From DASUPK01 sp963804595 (lineage in GTDB: Bacteria; Actinomycetota; Thermoleophilia; Solirubrobacterales; 70-9), in NCBI GenBank assembly GCA_963804595.1, contig CAWDQZ010000003.1, positions 124,001 through 188,000 on the forward strand: a stretch of DNA of 64,000 bases. Direction: 5' to 3'. Every line of letters begins with the position of its first letter. Position 1 is the stretch's first letter. The position numbers and the translations under genes were made by a program. The notes below the pieces were generated by a model. It saw only the letters and a list, made by a program, of their open reading frames with translations. It searched no databases and was not told the origin of the DNA. Below are positions 55,797 to 64,000 of the stretch, piece after piece.

Positions 55797-56462
55797 ATGC
55801 CAGCCACCTACGTCGCGATCATCACCGACGGCAATGGTCGCTGGGCGCAACAGCGAGGCCTGCCGGTGATCGAGGGGCACCGCGCCGGCGCGGACTGCGT
55901 CAAGGAGCGACTCCGCGACGCCGTCGAGCTCGGTGTCAAGGAGCTCACCGTCTACTCGTTCTCGACGGAGAACTGGACGCGGCCGCGGCAGGAGGTGGAC
56001 GGCCTGATGGCCATGTTCGCCGAGCGCATCGACAGGGAGACACCCGAGCTCGACGAAGAGGGTGTCCGCATGCGCTTCATCGGCCGCCGACAGGGGATCA
56101 GCGAGGAGCTCACCGGCCGCATGGACTGGGCGGAGGAGAAGACAGCGTCGAACGAGCGAATCACGCTCTTCGTCGCCTTCAACTACGGCGGACGGGCCGA
56201 GATCCTCGACGCCGCCGCGGCGTATGACGGTGGCGGGGAGGAACGGTTCCGGGGGCATCTCTACGCGCCCGAGATGCATGACCCCGATCTGCTCATCCGC
56301 ACGAGCGGCGAGCAGCGGATCTCCAACTACCTGCTCTGGCAGTGCGCCTATTCGGAATTCGTCTTCCGCGACGAGCTGTGGCCCGATTTCGGCCGCGAGG
56401 CTTTCGAGGCCTCCCTCGCCGAGTACGAGGACCGCCAGCGCCGCTTCGGGGCGAGGCAGTGA
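55797..56462 (+). CDS. uppS: Isoprenyl (undecaprenyl) diphosphate synthase
   Basis: cis-prenyltransferase making the lipid carrier for cell-wall synthesis. Catalytic Asp lies in YVAIITDGNGRWAQQRG near residue 13 (usual form HVAIIMDGNGRWA; the His and Met are replaced here). Substrate motifs ENWTRPRQEVDGLM and DLLIRTSGEQRISNYLLWQ and the end segment SEFVFRDELWPDF are clear. Length is 221 residues from ATG at 55797. Followed by cdsA with overlapping stop and start. It may act in tetraprenyl or decaprenyl synthesis; chain length is not readable. Confidence 0.93.
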   Translation: MPATYVAIITDGNGRWAQQRGLPVIEGHRAGADCVKERLRDAVELGVKELTVYSFSTENWTRPRQEVDGLMAMFAERIDRETPELDEEGVRMRFIGRRQGISEELTGRMDWAEEKTASNERITLFVAFNYGGRAEILDAAAAYDGGGEERFRGHLYAPEMHDPDLLIRTSGEQRISNYLLWQCAYSEFVFRDELWPDFGREAFEASLAEYEDRQRRFGARQ

Positions 56463-57445
56463 TCGAGGACCTGGACCCGCCCTCGTTCGAGTTTGCGCGG
56501 GGCCGCGAGGAGCGCACGAGAGAGAGGGAGCGCGAGCCGGGCTTCCTGCCCGATCCCGACGACCTCCTCGACTTCGACGAACCCGAGGAGCAGGTGCGCG
56601 CGGAGCCTCGGCAACCCGAGCGTTCGCGCTGGCAGCGACTCGTACCCGAGATGTCCGAGACGACCGCCCGGGTGGTGGTCGCGGTCCCCTGGATCGTCGT
56701 CGCCATCGCGCTCGTGGCAATCGGGGGCGATGTCTTCGCCCTCGGCATGGTCGTGCTCGGGATCCTCGGGCTGCGCGAGTTCTTCCGCATGGCCCAGTCG
56801 ATCCACCCGATCGCGCTGCCCGGGTACGCGGCGGTCGCCGGCATGGTGCTGGCGGCCCGCTTCGGCGACTCCTTCCAGATCCTGCTCGTCTTCGCCTGTC
56901 TCTTCCCGGTCGCCTTCCTCTTCGCTGCGGTGCGGCGCTCGCATGAGCTGATCACCACCTCGATCGCCTTCACGGTGCTCGGCGTCGCCTGGATGGGCCT
57001 CGGCTTCTCCCACGCCGTCCTGCTCCGCGACCTGCCTCTCCACGGCGGAGCGCTGCTGATCGACGTCTTGGTCGCCACCTTCCTCAGCGACACCGCCGGC
57101 TATGCGGCGGGCCGGCTCTTCGGCACACGCAGGATCACGCCGCGGATCTCGCCGAACAAGACGCTCGAGGGCCTGATCGGCGGTCTGATCGGCGGCACCC
57201 TGGGGTTCTGGTTCGCCGGGCTCTACCAGGACTGGCTGCCGGGGATCGACGCTCTGCTGATGGGGCTGTCCATCGCGGTGATCGCGCCGATCGGTGACCT
57301 CTTCGCCTCGATGCTGAAGCGCGACCTCGGCGTCAAGGACACCGGCCGGCTGTTCGGCCCCCACGGAGGCCTGATCGACCGCCTCGACGCCGTGCTCTTC
57401 ACCGTGGTCGCGGGCTACTACCTGTCCGTGGCCTTCGTCTACTAG
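56459..57445 (+). CDS. cdsA: Phosphatidate cytidylyltransferase
   Basis: Makes CDP-diacylglycerol, the precursor of all phospholipids. About 75 N-terminal residues are Arg/Glu-rich and probably cytoplasmic and disordered, then about eight membrane helices. The family signature is in VATFLSDTAGYAAGRLFGTR, ISPNKTLEGLIGGL and KRDLGVKDTGRLFGPHGGLIDRLD near the C-terminus. Length is 328 residues against about 270-285 usually, the excess being the N-terminal part. GTG at 56459 overlaps the uppS stop. Confidence 0.94.
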   Translation: MIEDLDPPSFEFARGREERTREREREPGFLPDPDDLLDFDEPEEQVRAEPRQPERSRWQRLVPEMSETTARVVVAVPWIVVAIALVAIGGDVFALGMVVLGILGLREFFRMAQSIHPIALPGYAAVAGMVLAARFGDSFQILLVFACLFPVAFLFAAVRRSHELITTSIAFTVLGVAWMGLGFSHAVLLRDLPLHGGALLIDVLVATFLSDTAGYAAGRLFGTRRITPRISPNKTLEGLIGGLIGGTLGFWFAGLYQDWLPGIDALLMGLSIAVIAPIGDLFASMLKRDLGVKDTGRLFGPHGGLIDRLDAVLFTVVAGYYLSVAFVY

Positions 57446-57477
57446 CCCCGCCTCGTCCCCGGGTAGAGTGGCCGACG

Positions 57478-58242
57478 GTGAGTGCATCCGCTCGCGCCGC
57501 CACCTTCGCCCGCCCGGGCAGTCCGAGTCTGGGAGACGCTCGGCGGCTGGTCGGCGAGCTGATGTCGACACGAAGCGCCTCCAGCTGGCCCGAACCGCCG
57601 CGGGGAGAGGGACGACCTGCGCTTCTCGTGCCCGGCTTTCTCGCGGGCGATCCGAGCCTCTCGCGGATGGCTCGCTGGCTGCGCTCCGGTGGGTGGGAGA
57701 CGACGCGATCCGGCATGCGGATGAACGTCGACTGCATGGAGGCGTCTCTCGGGTCTCTCGAGGGGCGGCTCGAGGATGCGGTCGACGCCACGGGAAGCCG
57801 CGCCCTGCTGGTGGGACAGAGTCGCGGCGGCACCTTCGGCCGCGCCCTGGCCGTCCGCCGACCTGATCTGATCGAGACGCTGGTCACACTCGGCTCTCCC
57901 GTGCTCGACCAGATGGCGACCAGCCTCAACACCGAGATGCTGGTGACCGGCGTCGGTCTGCTGGGCACGGTCGGAGTGCCGGGGCTTTTCGGCCGCAGCT
58001 GCCGCGACGGCCGCTGCTGCGAGAGCGCGAGGCGGGACCTCGCGGAGCCGCTCTCACCGGACGTGCGCTACCTGGCCTTCTATTCGCGGGGCGACGCCAT
58101 CGTCAGCTGGGAAGCGTGCCTGGATCCGGGCGCCGAACTGGTCGAGGTGAGCGGCACGCACACGGGCATGGGGAACAACCGGTCCGTCTGGGTCGAGCTG
58201 GCGGAGCTGCTCAGCGGCCGCGCTTCGCCTTCACCGAGCTGA
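57478..58242 (+). CDS. Alpha/beta hydrolase (lipase-like)
   Basis: A 254-residue soluble hydrolase. Strand and oxyanion region LLVPGFLAGDPSLSRMARWL, nucleophile elbow LLVGQSRGGTFGRALAV near residue 115 (GQSRG instead of the usual GHSxG), acidic residue region YSRGDAIVSW, and a His in VSGTHTGMGNN. A Cys-rich loop (CRDGRCCESARRD) may hold a disulfide or bind metal. GTG at 57478 with TAGAGT 8 nt upstream suggests a leaderless mRNA. Its 3' end overlaps the convergent cyclase gene by 32 nt. Confidence 0.85.
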   Translation: MSASARAATFARPGSPSLGDARRLVGELMSTRSASSWPEPPRGEGRPALLVPGFLAGDPSLSRMARWLRSGGWETTRSGMRMNVDCMEASLGSLEGRLEDAVDATGSRALLVGQSRGGTFGRALAVRRPDLIETLVTLGSPVLDQMATSLNTEMLVTGVGLLGTVGVPGLFGRSCRDGRCCESARRDLAEPLSPDVRYLAFYSRGDAIVSWEACLDPGAELVEVSGTHTGMGNNRSVWVELAELLSGRASPSPS

Positions 58243-59005
58243 CGGTCAGGTCCGCCGGCGCACCAGGCGCGTCGAGCGGGCGCTTGGAGCCGAACTTGAA
58301 CCGGCCGCCGTCGAGCTCCTCGCGCACGGCGTCAGAGACGAGCACCTCGTCACCCTCCGCGGCGTCGCCCACACGCGCGGCGATGTTGACGTCGACGCCT
58401 AGGAAGTCGCCCTTCACCTTGCGGGGGGTGCCGCGGTGGACGCCGGCGCGCTGCTTGGGCCGGTAGCCCTCGGCGTTGAGCTTCGAGATGGCCTGCTGGG
58501 ACTCGAGCGCCGCCTTCACCGCCTGCTCGGCCTCGCTGAAGACGGCCATCGCACCGTCGCCGAGGCGCTTCACAACCGCACCCTTGTTGGAGGAGATCGC
58601 CCTCTGCTCGGCGTCGCCGACCTGCCGGAGCACGTCGAGGGCCGCCTCGTCCCCGGCGTCCAGCGCCCAGTCTGAGAAGCCGACCAGGTCCGTGAAGAGG
58701 ATCGCGACGTCCGCGTTGCCGCGCCGGCGCCGCTGTGCCTCCGACAGCGCCTGCCAGGCCTGCAGGGCGCCCATGCCGATCTCTCGTATCGCGCTCGGCC
58801 CCTTCGGCTGGACCTCCTCGACCAGGCGCTGCATCGCCTGGGGCATCTCGGAGGCCTCCGGATCGCCTCCCGGAATCAACCCCCTCAGAAACCTCGCAGT
58901 GGCAACGAGCTGAGGATTGGAATCCGTGCGCCGGACGACGTCGCGGATCGTGTCGCCGTCCGCTGCCTGATCTGCCTTCTTGCGGCTCCCACGCCTGGCG
59001 GGCAT
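58211..59005 (-). CDS. Class III adenylate/guanylate cyclase-domain protein
   Basis: A 264-residue protein. About 100 N-terminal residues form a helical regulatory region, then a class III cyclase homology domain with metal-binding Asp residues in ILFTDLVGFSDWAL and VKRLGDGAMAVF, the GVHRGTPRKVKGDFLGVDVN segment and NIAARVGDAAEGDEVLVS. The arrangement resembles mycobacterial-type cytosolic cyclases. ATG at 59005 is preferred since GAGGA lies 9 nt upstream; a GTG at 59068 in the same frame is possible. It is the second cyclase-domain protein in the window. Confidence 0.87.
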   Translation of the reverse strand: MPARRGSRKKADQAADGDTIRDVVRRTDSNPQLVATARFLRGLIPGGDPEASEMPQAMQRLVEEVQPKGPSAIREIGMGALQAWQALSEAQRRRRGNADVAILFTDLVGFSDWALDAGDEAALDVLRQVGDAEQRAISSNKGAVVKRLGDGAMAVFSEAEQAVKAALESQQAISKLNAEGYRPKQRAGVHRGTPRKVKGDFLGVDVNIAARVGDAAEGDEVLVSDAVREELDGGRFKFGSKRPLDAPGAPADLTVSSVKAKRGR

Positions 59006-59094
59006 GCATGCATCCTCGCAATGGCGCAACTTCTTCGCCTCATGCTGTTTCGTCACGCGAACGCTCACGACGGCATGAAAGGGAGTGGTTCTGG

Positions 59095-59601
59095 ATGAAG
59101 AAGCTGTTCAAGCGGCCGTCACCCGCCACGGTGATCGCCTTCATCGCGCTCTGTGTGGCGCTCGGAGGAGGCGCGTATGCGGCCACGGCCAAGAAGGTCG
59201 AGTACAAGGGCCTCAGCAAGGACGCGCGCCTGAAGGTGCTGGGCGTCGGCTCGACGAACGCGCAGACGGGCGACACTCCATGTGACCCGGCCAGCGCGTC
59301 CACGTTCACAAAGTGCACCTCGGTTGACGTGAACGGCTCCACCGGCTTCCCGCGCAAGTACCTGCTGATCGCCGACGGGACCGCCAACGGCGGCAACGGT
59401 GTCTGCCACCTCGAGGTCGACAACCAGGAGATCAACGGCACCAAGACGAACGTGCGCGGCGACGCGGGTGAGAACGCGTTCGGCATCAACATCGTCACCA
59501 CGCCTCAGGGGGGCAAGCATCAGTTCTCCCTGGCCTGCACGGAGCAGACCGGTGACCTGAAGGTGCACCAGTTCGAGCTCTCGGCCGTTCAGGTTCGCTA
59601 G
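59095..59601 (+). CDS. Secreted hypothetical protein
   Basis: A 168-residue exported protein. The signal peptide MKKLFKRPSPATVIAFIALC followed by VALGGGAYAA is of a type very common in Thermoleophilia, where it precedes many cell-surface proteins. The mature part has paired cysteines (DTPCDPAS, FTKCTS, GVCHLEV, LACTEQT) and a beta-rich pattern. No known domain is recognised. A strong terminator follows the gene. Confidence 0.75.
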   Translation: MKKLFKRPSPATVIAFIALCVALGGGAYAATAKKVEYKGLSKDARLKVLGVGSTNAQTGDTPCDPASASTFTKCTSVDVNGSTGFPRKYLLIADGTANGGNGVCHLEVDNQEINGTKTNVRGDAGENAFGINIVTTPQGGKHQFSLACTEQTGDLKVHQFELSAVQVR

Positions 59602-59630
59602 GGCCTCGGACGCACACGACTCACGATGAC

Positions 59631-59660
59631 GGGAGGCCCGGAAAGGGCCTCCCGTTTTCG
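59631..59660 (+). terminator. Intrinsic terminator
   Basis: GGGAGGCCC (59631-59639) pairs with GGGCCTCCC (59645-59653) and is followed by GTTTTCG. Lies between the secreted protein and dxr. Confidence 0.82.
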
Positions 59661-59718
59661 TTCTGGGCATGAATGCGGGGTTTACGGGGGGTTTCGACCG
59701 ACACCTAAACTGGGCGCC

Positions 59719-60864
59719 GTGAAGCGCGTCCTCGTACTCGGATCGACTGGGTCGATCGGCACCCAGGCCCTTGACGTCATCTCGGCCGGCGATGGGTTGC
59801 AGGTGGTTGGGCTCTCCGCGGACTCGAGCTGGGAGACCCTGCTCGAGCAGGCGAAGCAGCACGGCGTTCCGGCCGTCGCCCTCGCCGATCCGGCGGCAGC
59901 CGAGCGCGCCGCGTCGAACTGGGGCGGCCAGGTGCTGGCAGGCGAGGAGGGCGTGCGGGAGCTGATCGTCGAGTCGAAGCCCGACCTGGTGCTCAACGCC
60001 GTAGTCGGCGCAGCCGGCCTGGGGCCGACGATCGTCGCGCTCACGGAGGGGATCGACCTGGCGCTCGCCAACAAGGAGAGCCTGGTGATCGGCGGCGAGC
60101 TGGTCATGGCGCTGGCCGAGGCCACCGACGCGCAGATCGTCCCGGTGGACTCGGAGCACTCGGCGCTCTACCAGCTGATTCGCTCCGAGCGGCCCGGCAC
60201 CGTCGAGCGGCTGGTCCTGACCGCGTCCGGGGGGCCCTTCCGGGGCCGCACCGATCTTTCCGGGATAACTCCGGAGGAGGCGCTCGCGCATCCAACCTGG
60301 GAGATGGGCGGCCGGATCACGATCGATTCGGCCACGCTGATGAACAAGGGCTTCGAGATGATCGAGGCGCACCATCTCTTCGCCGTCGCCTACGAGCAGA
60401 TCGACGTCGTGGTGCATCCGCAGTCGATCGTCCACTCGCTCGTCCACCTGAACGACGGCGCCTCACTCGCGCACCTCGGATATCCCGACATGCGGGTGCC
60501 GATCTCCTACGCGCTCAACCGCCCCGAGCGGGCCGACGTGGACGTGCCGACCCTGGACCTCGCGAGCGTCGGCCAGCTCAGCTTCGAGTCGCCGGACGCG
60601 GACACCTTCGCCTGTCTGCGCCTGGCTCGGGAGGCCGGCGAGGTGGGCGGGACGGCTCCCTGCATCCTCAACGCCTCCGACGAGGTCGCGGTGGAGGCCT
60701 TCCTGGCCGGCCGCATCCCCTTCACCGGCATCCCCGAGGTGATCGACAGCACCCTCGAGGCGCTCCCCGGCGCCCCCGTCCGCAGCTTCGACGATCTCTT
60801 CGACGCCGATGCCGCCGCGCGTGAGCACGCCCGCGGCCTGATCGAGGGGCTGGCGGTCGCGTGA
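59719..60864 (+). CDS. dxr: 1-deoxy-D-xylulose 5-phosphate reductoisomerase
   Basis: Second step of the MEP isoprenoid pathway, making MEP with NADPH. Rossmann motif VLVLGSTGSIGTQALDVI, active-site LALANKESLVIGGELV, metal and substrate residues in IVPVDSEHSALYQLI, the flexible loop around HPTWEMGGRITIDSATLMNK, and NASDEVAVEAFL near the end. Length is 381 residues. GTG at 59719 with TAAACT 7 nt upstream suggests a leaderless mRNA. The stop overlaps rseP, a widespread pairing. Confidence 0.95.
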   Translation: MKRVLVLGSTGSIGTQALDVISAGDGLQVVGLSADSSWETLLEQAKQHGVPAVALADPAAAERAASNWGGQVLAGEEGVRELIVESKPDLVLNAVVGAAGLGPTIVALTEGIDLALANKESLVIGGELVMALAEATDAQIVPVDSEHSALYQLIRSERPGTVERLVLTASGGPFRGRTDLSGITPEEALAHPTWEMGGRITIDSATLMNKGFEMIEAHHLFAVAYEQIDVVVHPQSIVHSLVHLNDGASLAHLGYPDMRVPISYALNRPERADVDVPTLDLASVGQLSFESPDADTFACLRLAREAGEVGGTAPCILNASDEVAVEAFLAGRIPFTGIPEVIDSTLEALPGAPVRSFDDLFDADAAAREHARGLIEGLAVA

Positions 60865-62081
60865 CCTGGGTCCTCGTAATAGTCGGCTTCTCGGCGCTGA
60901 TCATCCTGCACGAGTTCGGCCACTTCATCGTCGCCAAGGCAACGGGCATGCGGGTCGAGCGCTTCTTCCTCTTCTTCCCGCCGAAGCTCGTCAGTTTCAA
61001 GAAGGGGGAGACCGAGTACGGGATCGGGATGATCCCTCTCGGGGGCTTCGTGAAGATCACCGGGATGAACCCCGAGGAGCTGGAGGAGGAAGACACTCCA
61101 CAGGGGCAAGAGGACCTTGAGGCCGGCCGCGAGACACCGCAGGGGCTGCTCTCGCGCGTCGAGGCCGCCGGCCAGGACCCGGGCGAACGCGAGGCACTCC
61201 CGCCGGACGTCCTGAAGCGCGCGTACTACAACCAGCCGGTCTGGAAGCGCGTCGCGGTGATCGCCGCGGGTCCCGCGATGAACATCCTGATCGCCTTCGT
61301 GATCCTGTTCTTCCTCGCCTTCAGCGTGCAGCAGATCACCGGGCCCGGGCTGAAGATCGCCGAGGTCACGCAGGACTCCGCGGCCAAGGGCCAGTTGCAG
61401 CCGGGAGACAAGGTCGTCTCGATCGACGGGAAGACGCTCGCCAACGAGAACGGCACGGACCGCGCGGACAACTTCCGGACGCTGATCGGATCCCACAAGT
61501 GCGCCGGGCAACAGACCGACGGCTGCCAGGCGGCGGCCCCGGTCACGGTGGTCGTCGACCGCAGCGGCCAGCAGGTGCCGCTCCAGATCTCCCCTCGTTA
61601 TGACCCGAGCGCGCAGCAGGTCCTGCTGGGAGTCCGGTTCGAGCCGACGGACACGGGACCCGTGGCGACCACGGTTCCGGAGGCAGCCGACTGGGCCGTC
61701 GACACGATGTGGCTGGTCACCTCCAAGACGGTCTCCGCCATCGCGCGCATCTTCCTGCCCGAGCAGCGCCAGCAGCTCTCGGGCCCGGTGGGGAGCTCGA
61801 GGGCACTGAACGCGGCGATCGGCTTCAGCGCCCAGGAGGCCTTCTTCGTCCTCGCCGTGATCAGCCTCTCGCTCGGAGTCATCAACCTCTTCCCGTTCCT
61901 GCCACTCGACGGCGGCCATATCTTCTGGAGCCTGGTCGAGAAGGTCAGGGGAAAGCGGGTCCCCTTCAGCGTGATCGAGCGCGCGAGCGCGGTCGGCTTC
62001 CTGCTGATCCTGCTCCTGTTCGTCGTTGGATTGTCGAACGACCTGGGCCGCCTCGGCGACAGCGCGCTCGGTCCCAGGTAG
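60861..62081 (+). CDS. rseP: RseP-family site-2 intramembrane metalloprotease
   Basis: M50B zinc protease that cleaves anti-sigma factors or signal-peptide remnants within the membrane. HEFGH zinc motif at residues 17-21 (LIILHEFGHFIVAKATG), one PDZ domain near residues 160-260 (VTQDSAAKGQLQPGDKVVSI), and the second zinc-ligand motif INLFPFLPLDGGH near residue 350. The single PDZ and a charged insert of about 50 residues (EELEEEDTPQGQEDLEAGRE) mark it off from the two-PDZ E. coli RseP. Length is 406 residues. GTG overlaps the dxr stop. Confidence 0.92.
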   Translation: MTWVLVIVGFSALIILHEFGHFIVAKATGMRVERFFLFFPPKLVSFKKGETEYGIGMIPLGGFVKITGMNPEELEEEDTPQGQEDLEAGRETPQGLLSRVEAAGQDPGEREALPPDVLKRAYYNQPVWKRVAVIAAGPAMNILIAFVILFFLAFSVQQITGPGLKIAEVTQDSAAKGQLQPGDKVVSIDGKTLANENGTDRADNFRTLIGSHKCAGQQTDGCQAAAPVTVVVDRSGQQVPLQISPRYDPSAQQVLLGVRFEPTDTGPVATTVPEAADWAVDTMWLVTSKTVSAIARIFLPEQRQQLSGPVGSSRALNAAIGFSAQEAFFVLAVISLSLGVINLFPFLPLDGGHIFWSLVEKVRGKRVPFSVIERASAVGFLLILLLFVVGLSNDLGRLGDSALGPR

Positions 62082-62204
62082 CCGGGACGTCTACGCCAGC
62101 TCGTGGCCGGCCTGGCTGCACTGCGCTGAAGATGATCTGGTCGGCATTTCCGTCCTGCTGGTGTAGCGTTTTCGCAGGTTCTACCGAGGAGAGGGGAGCT
62201 GTCA

Positions 62205-64000
62205 GTGGAGGTCACCACTTCAGAGCGCCAGGCGAGCGGTGGGCCCGCGCCCGAACTGCCTGCGCGGAACGTTGTCGAAGCGTTCTACGCGCAGGTGGAT
62301 CGGCTCGGCGACGACCTGGCGATCGTCGACGAGGCGCGGGGGAGGGAGGTCTCGTGGACGGAGCTCCGGGACACGGTGCACCGGATCGCCGGCGGGCTGG
62401 CCAAGCTCGGAGTGGAGAGGGGCGACACCGTCGCGATCATGCTCGGCAACCGCTGGGAGTTCATTCCGACGGACCTCGCGGCGGTCTCCCTGGGAGCGAT
62501 CCCTTTCTCCATCTATCAGACTTACGCACCAGAGCAGATCCAGTATCTGCTCTCGGACGCCGAGAGCAAGCTGGTGATCACCGAGCAGGCGTACCTCGAC
62601 AACGTGAGCGAGGCCCGGAAGGGCGTCTCGACGCTCGAGAAAGTGATCGTCGTGGACGGCGATGGGGGCGACCTCACGCTGGACGAGCTCATCGAGATGG
62701 ACCCCGAGTTCGATCCCGCCGAGTCGGTCGAGCAGCTCGGCCCGGATGACCTCCTCACGCTGATCTACACCTCCGGGACCACCGGCCCGCCGAAGGGAGT
62801 CCAGCTCACGCACCGAAACCTGCTCTTCGCGATCGCGACGGCGGAGGACATGATCCAGCTGCCGGAGCGCGGCGGAAAGGTGATCTCGTGGCTGCCCGCC
62901 GCGCACGTGGCCGAGCGGAACGCGCACTACTACCTGCCGATGACCCGGGGACTGGCCGTCCACGTGTGCGACGATCCGCGCCGGATCGCGGAGTACCTCC
63001 CGAAGGTCAGCCCGACGTGGTTCTTCGCAGTCCCCCGGATCTTCGAGAAGCTCAAGGCCGGGCTCGAGGCGATGATGGCCGGGCTTCCCGACGAGCAGCG
63101 GGAGCCTGTTGAGAAGGGACTGGAGGCTTCGATTCAGAAGGTCCGGCTGGAACAGGCCGGGGAGGAGGTCCCTGCGGAGATCGCGGAGGTCGCGGCCCAG
63201 GCGGACGAGCAGATGTTCTCGCAGCTGCGCAAGCAGCTCGGCCTCGATGAGGCGTTGGCGGTCAACGCCGGCGCCGCCCCGACCCCCCTGGAGGTCCTGG
63301 AGTTCTTCCACGCGATCGGCATCCCCATCGGTGAGCTCTGGGGGATGTCGGAGACCTGTGGACTGGGCACCATCAACCCGCCGGACCGGATCAAGCTCGG
63401 CACGGTCGGACCCCCGACACCGGGCATCGAGATCCGCCTCGACGAGGATGGCGAGGTCCTGATCAAGGCCGACTGCGTGATGCCGGGGTATCGGAACCTC
63501 CCGGAGAAGAACGAGGAGGCCTTCGCCGAGGACCGTTGGCTGCGCACCGGGGACATCGGCCAGATCGACGAGGACGGCTACTTGAAGATCATTGACCGCA
63601 AGAAGGAGCTGATCATCAACGCCGCCGGGAAGAACATGTCGCCGGCGAACATCGAGGCGCACCTGAAGACCGCGAGCCCCCTGGTGGGGCAGGCGGTGGC
63701 GATCGGCGATGCGCGGCCGTACAACGTCGCGCTGATCACCCTCGACCCCGACTTCGCGCCGGTCTGGGCGAAGCAGAACGGCCTCGATGGCAGATCCATC
63801 GAGGAGCTGGCCGACGAGGGGGCCACAAGCGAGACGATCCAGGCGGCCGTCGACGAGGCGAACGCCAAGATGGCCCGTGTGGAGCAGATCAAGAAGTTCA
63901 AGATCCTGTCGCAGCCCTGGGAACCCGGAGGCGACGAGCTCACCCCGACGATGAAGCTCAAGCGCAAGCCGATCGACGAGAAGTACGCAGAGGAGATCGA
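62205..64000 (+). CDS. Long-chain acyl-CoA synthetase (AMP-forming), partial
   Basis: FadD15-type adenylate-forming enzyme activating fatty acids. P-loop-like motif LIYTSGTTGPPKGVQLTHRN near residue 187, adenine-binding IPIGELWGMSETCG near residue 375, and hinge motifs RWLRTGDIGQIDEDGY near residue 445 with DRKKELIINAAGKNMSP after it. About 598 residues are visible and the frame is open to the window edge; little is missing, as family members are about 600 long. GTG at 62205 has GGGGAG 8 nt upstream. The 120-nt gap before it holds a TAGCGT that may be a -10. Confidence 0.93.
   Translation, partial: MEVTTSERQASGGPAPELPARNVVEAFYAQVDRLGDDLAIVDEARGREVSWTELRDTVHRIAGGLAKLGVERGDTVAIMLGNRWEFIPTDLAAVSLGAIPFSIYQTYAPEQIQYLLSDAESKLVITEQAYLDNVSEARKGVSTLEKVIVVDGDGGDLTLDELIEMDPEFDPAESVEQLGPDDLLTLIYTSGTTGPPKGVQLTHRNLLFAIATAEDMIQLPERGGKVISWLPAAHVAERNAHYYLPMTRGLAVHVCDDPRRIAEYLPKVSPTWFFAVPRIFEKLKAGLEAMMAGLPDEQREPVEKGLEASIQKVRLEQAGEEVPAEIAEVAAQADEQMFSQLRKQLGLDEALAVNAGAAPTPLEVLEFFHAIGIPIGELWGMSETCGLGTINPPDRIKLGTVGPPTPGIEIRLDEDGEVLIKADCVMPGYRNLPEKNEEAFAEDRWLRTGDIGQIDEDGYLKIIDRKKELIINAAGKNMSPANIEAHLKTASPLVGQAVAIGDARPYNVALITLDPDFAPVWAKQNGLDGRSIEELADEGATSETIQAAVDEANAKMARVEQIKKFKILSQPWEPGGDELTPTMKLKRKPIDEKYAEEI

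Noticed and set aside
55086..56720. 544-residue minus-strand frame over pyrH, frr and uppS
   Set aside because: Three well-supported genes occupy the other strand; this frame is a shadow.

Overview
The window is about 64 kb of high-GC DNA from a deep-branching actinobacterium, most likely of class Thermoleophilia (Solirubrobacterales-like). Support for this: the 16S and 23S sequences are actinobacterial in general character, but the 23S shows no sign of the extra helix of about 100 nt found in most Actinobacteria. Signal peptides of the 'PSPATVIAFIALCVALGGGAYA' style, Lys/Cys-rich C-terminal tails on secreted proteins, an imuB-DUF-dnaE2 mutagenesis cassette and a HisZ-dependent short HisG fit the same group. 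The assignment is inferred from sequence character, not from a tree.

Layout. 1-12 kb: an MMPL exporter running off the left edge, a divergent XRE-cupin regulator, then a branched-chain amino-acid block (leuC, leuD, a SAM methyltransferase, leuB, ilvE, cimA), a DegT aminotransferase, argH and a 3-methyladenine glycosylase. 12-18 kb: a secreted beta-helix protein, a large class A penicillin-binding protein, tyrS. 18.1-23.5 kb: one rRNA operon (16S-23S-5S, no spacer tRNA) whose only recognisable promoter is followed by a structured leader ending in an intrinsic terminator. 23.6-31.1 kb: a hydrolase-cyclase fusion, small hydrolases and the SOS-type dnaE2/imuB cassette, with a near-perfect LexA box touching the imuB start codon. 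31-38 kb: small membrane and lipoprotein genes, an isocitrate/isopropylmalate dehydrogenase homologue, an MFS transporter flanked by two hairpin-rich short RNAs, an HD protein and murA. 38.6-45 kb: the histidine operon hisZGDBHA, interrupted by two unrelated genes before hisF. 45-64 kb: a PQQ-type beta-propeller, a CCA/poly(A) polymerase, then a long cell-envelope and translation block (pgeF, yggS, sepF, proC, yggT, lspA, rluD, rpsB, tsf, pyrH, frr, uppS, cdsA, dxr, rseP) and a truncated acyl-CoA synthetase.

Most notable. A small palindromic repeat occurs in five full copies plus one partial copy. Stem bases covary between copies and one unpaired A is conserved. Two copies lie inside coding sequences (dnaE2 and its neighbour) and one forms the C-terminus of the leu-operon methyltransferase, which recalls Rickettsia palindromic elements. 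Other points are three hairpin RNAs with their own terminators, a methyltransferase sitting between the enzymes that make and consume 3-isopropylmalate, MurA with Asp at position 117, and many genes whose -10 box lies only 6-9 nt before the start codon (leaderless mRNAs).

Caution on quality. Four genes (XRE regulator, leuC, dnaE2, hisF) carry frameshifts, each explained by one extra base in a short homopolymer (two in the regulator). Removing those bases restores full-length family members, so sequencing or assembly error is more likely than gene loss.
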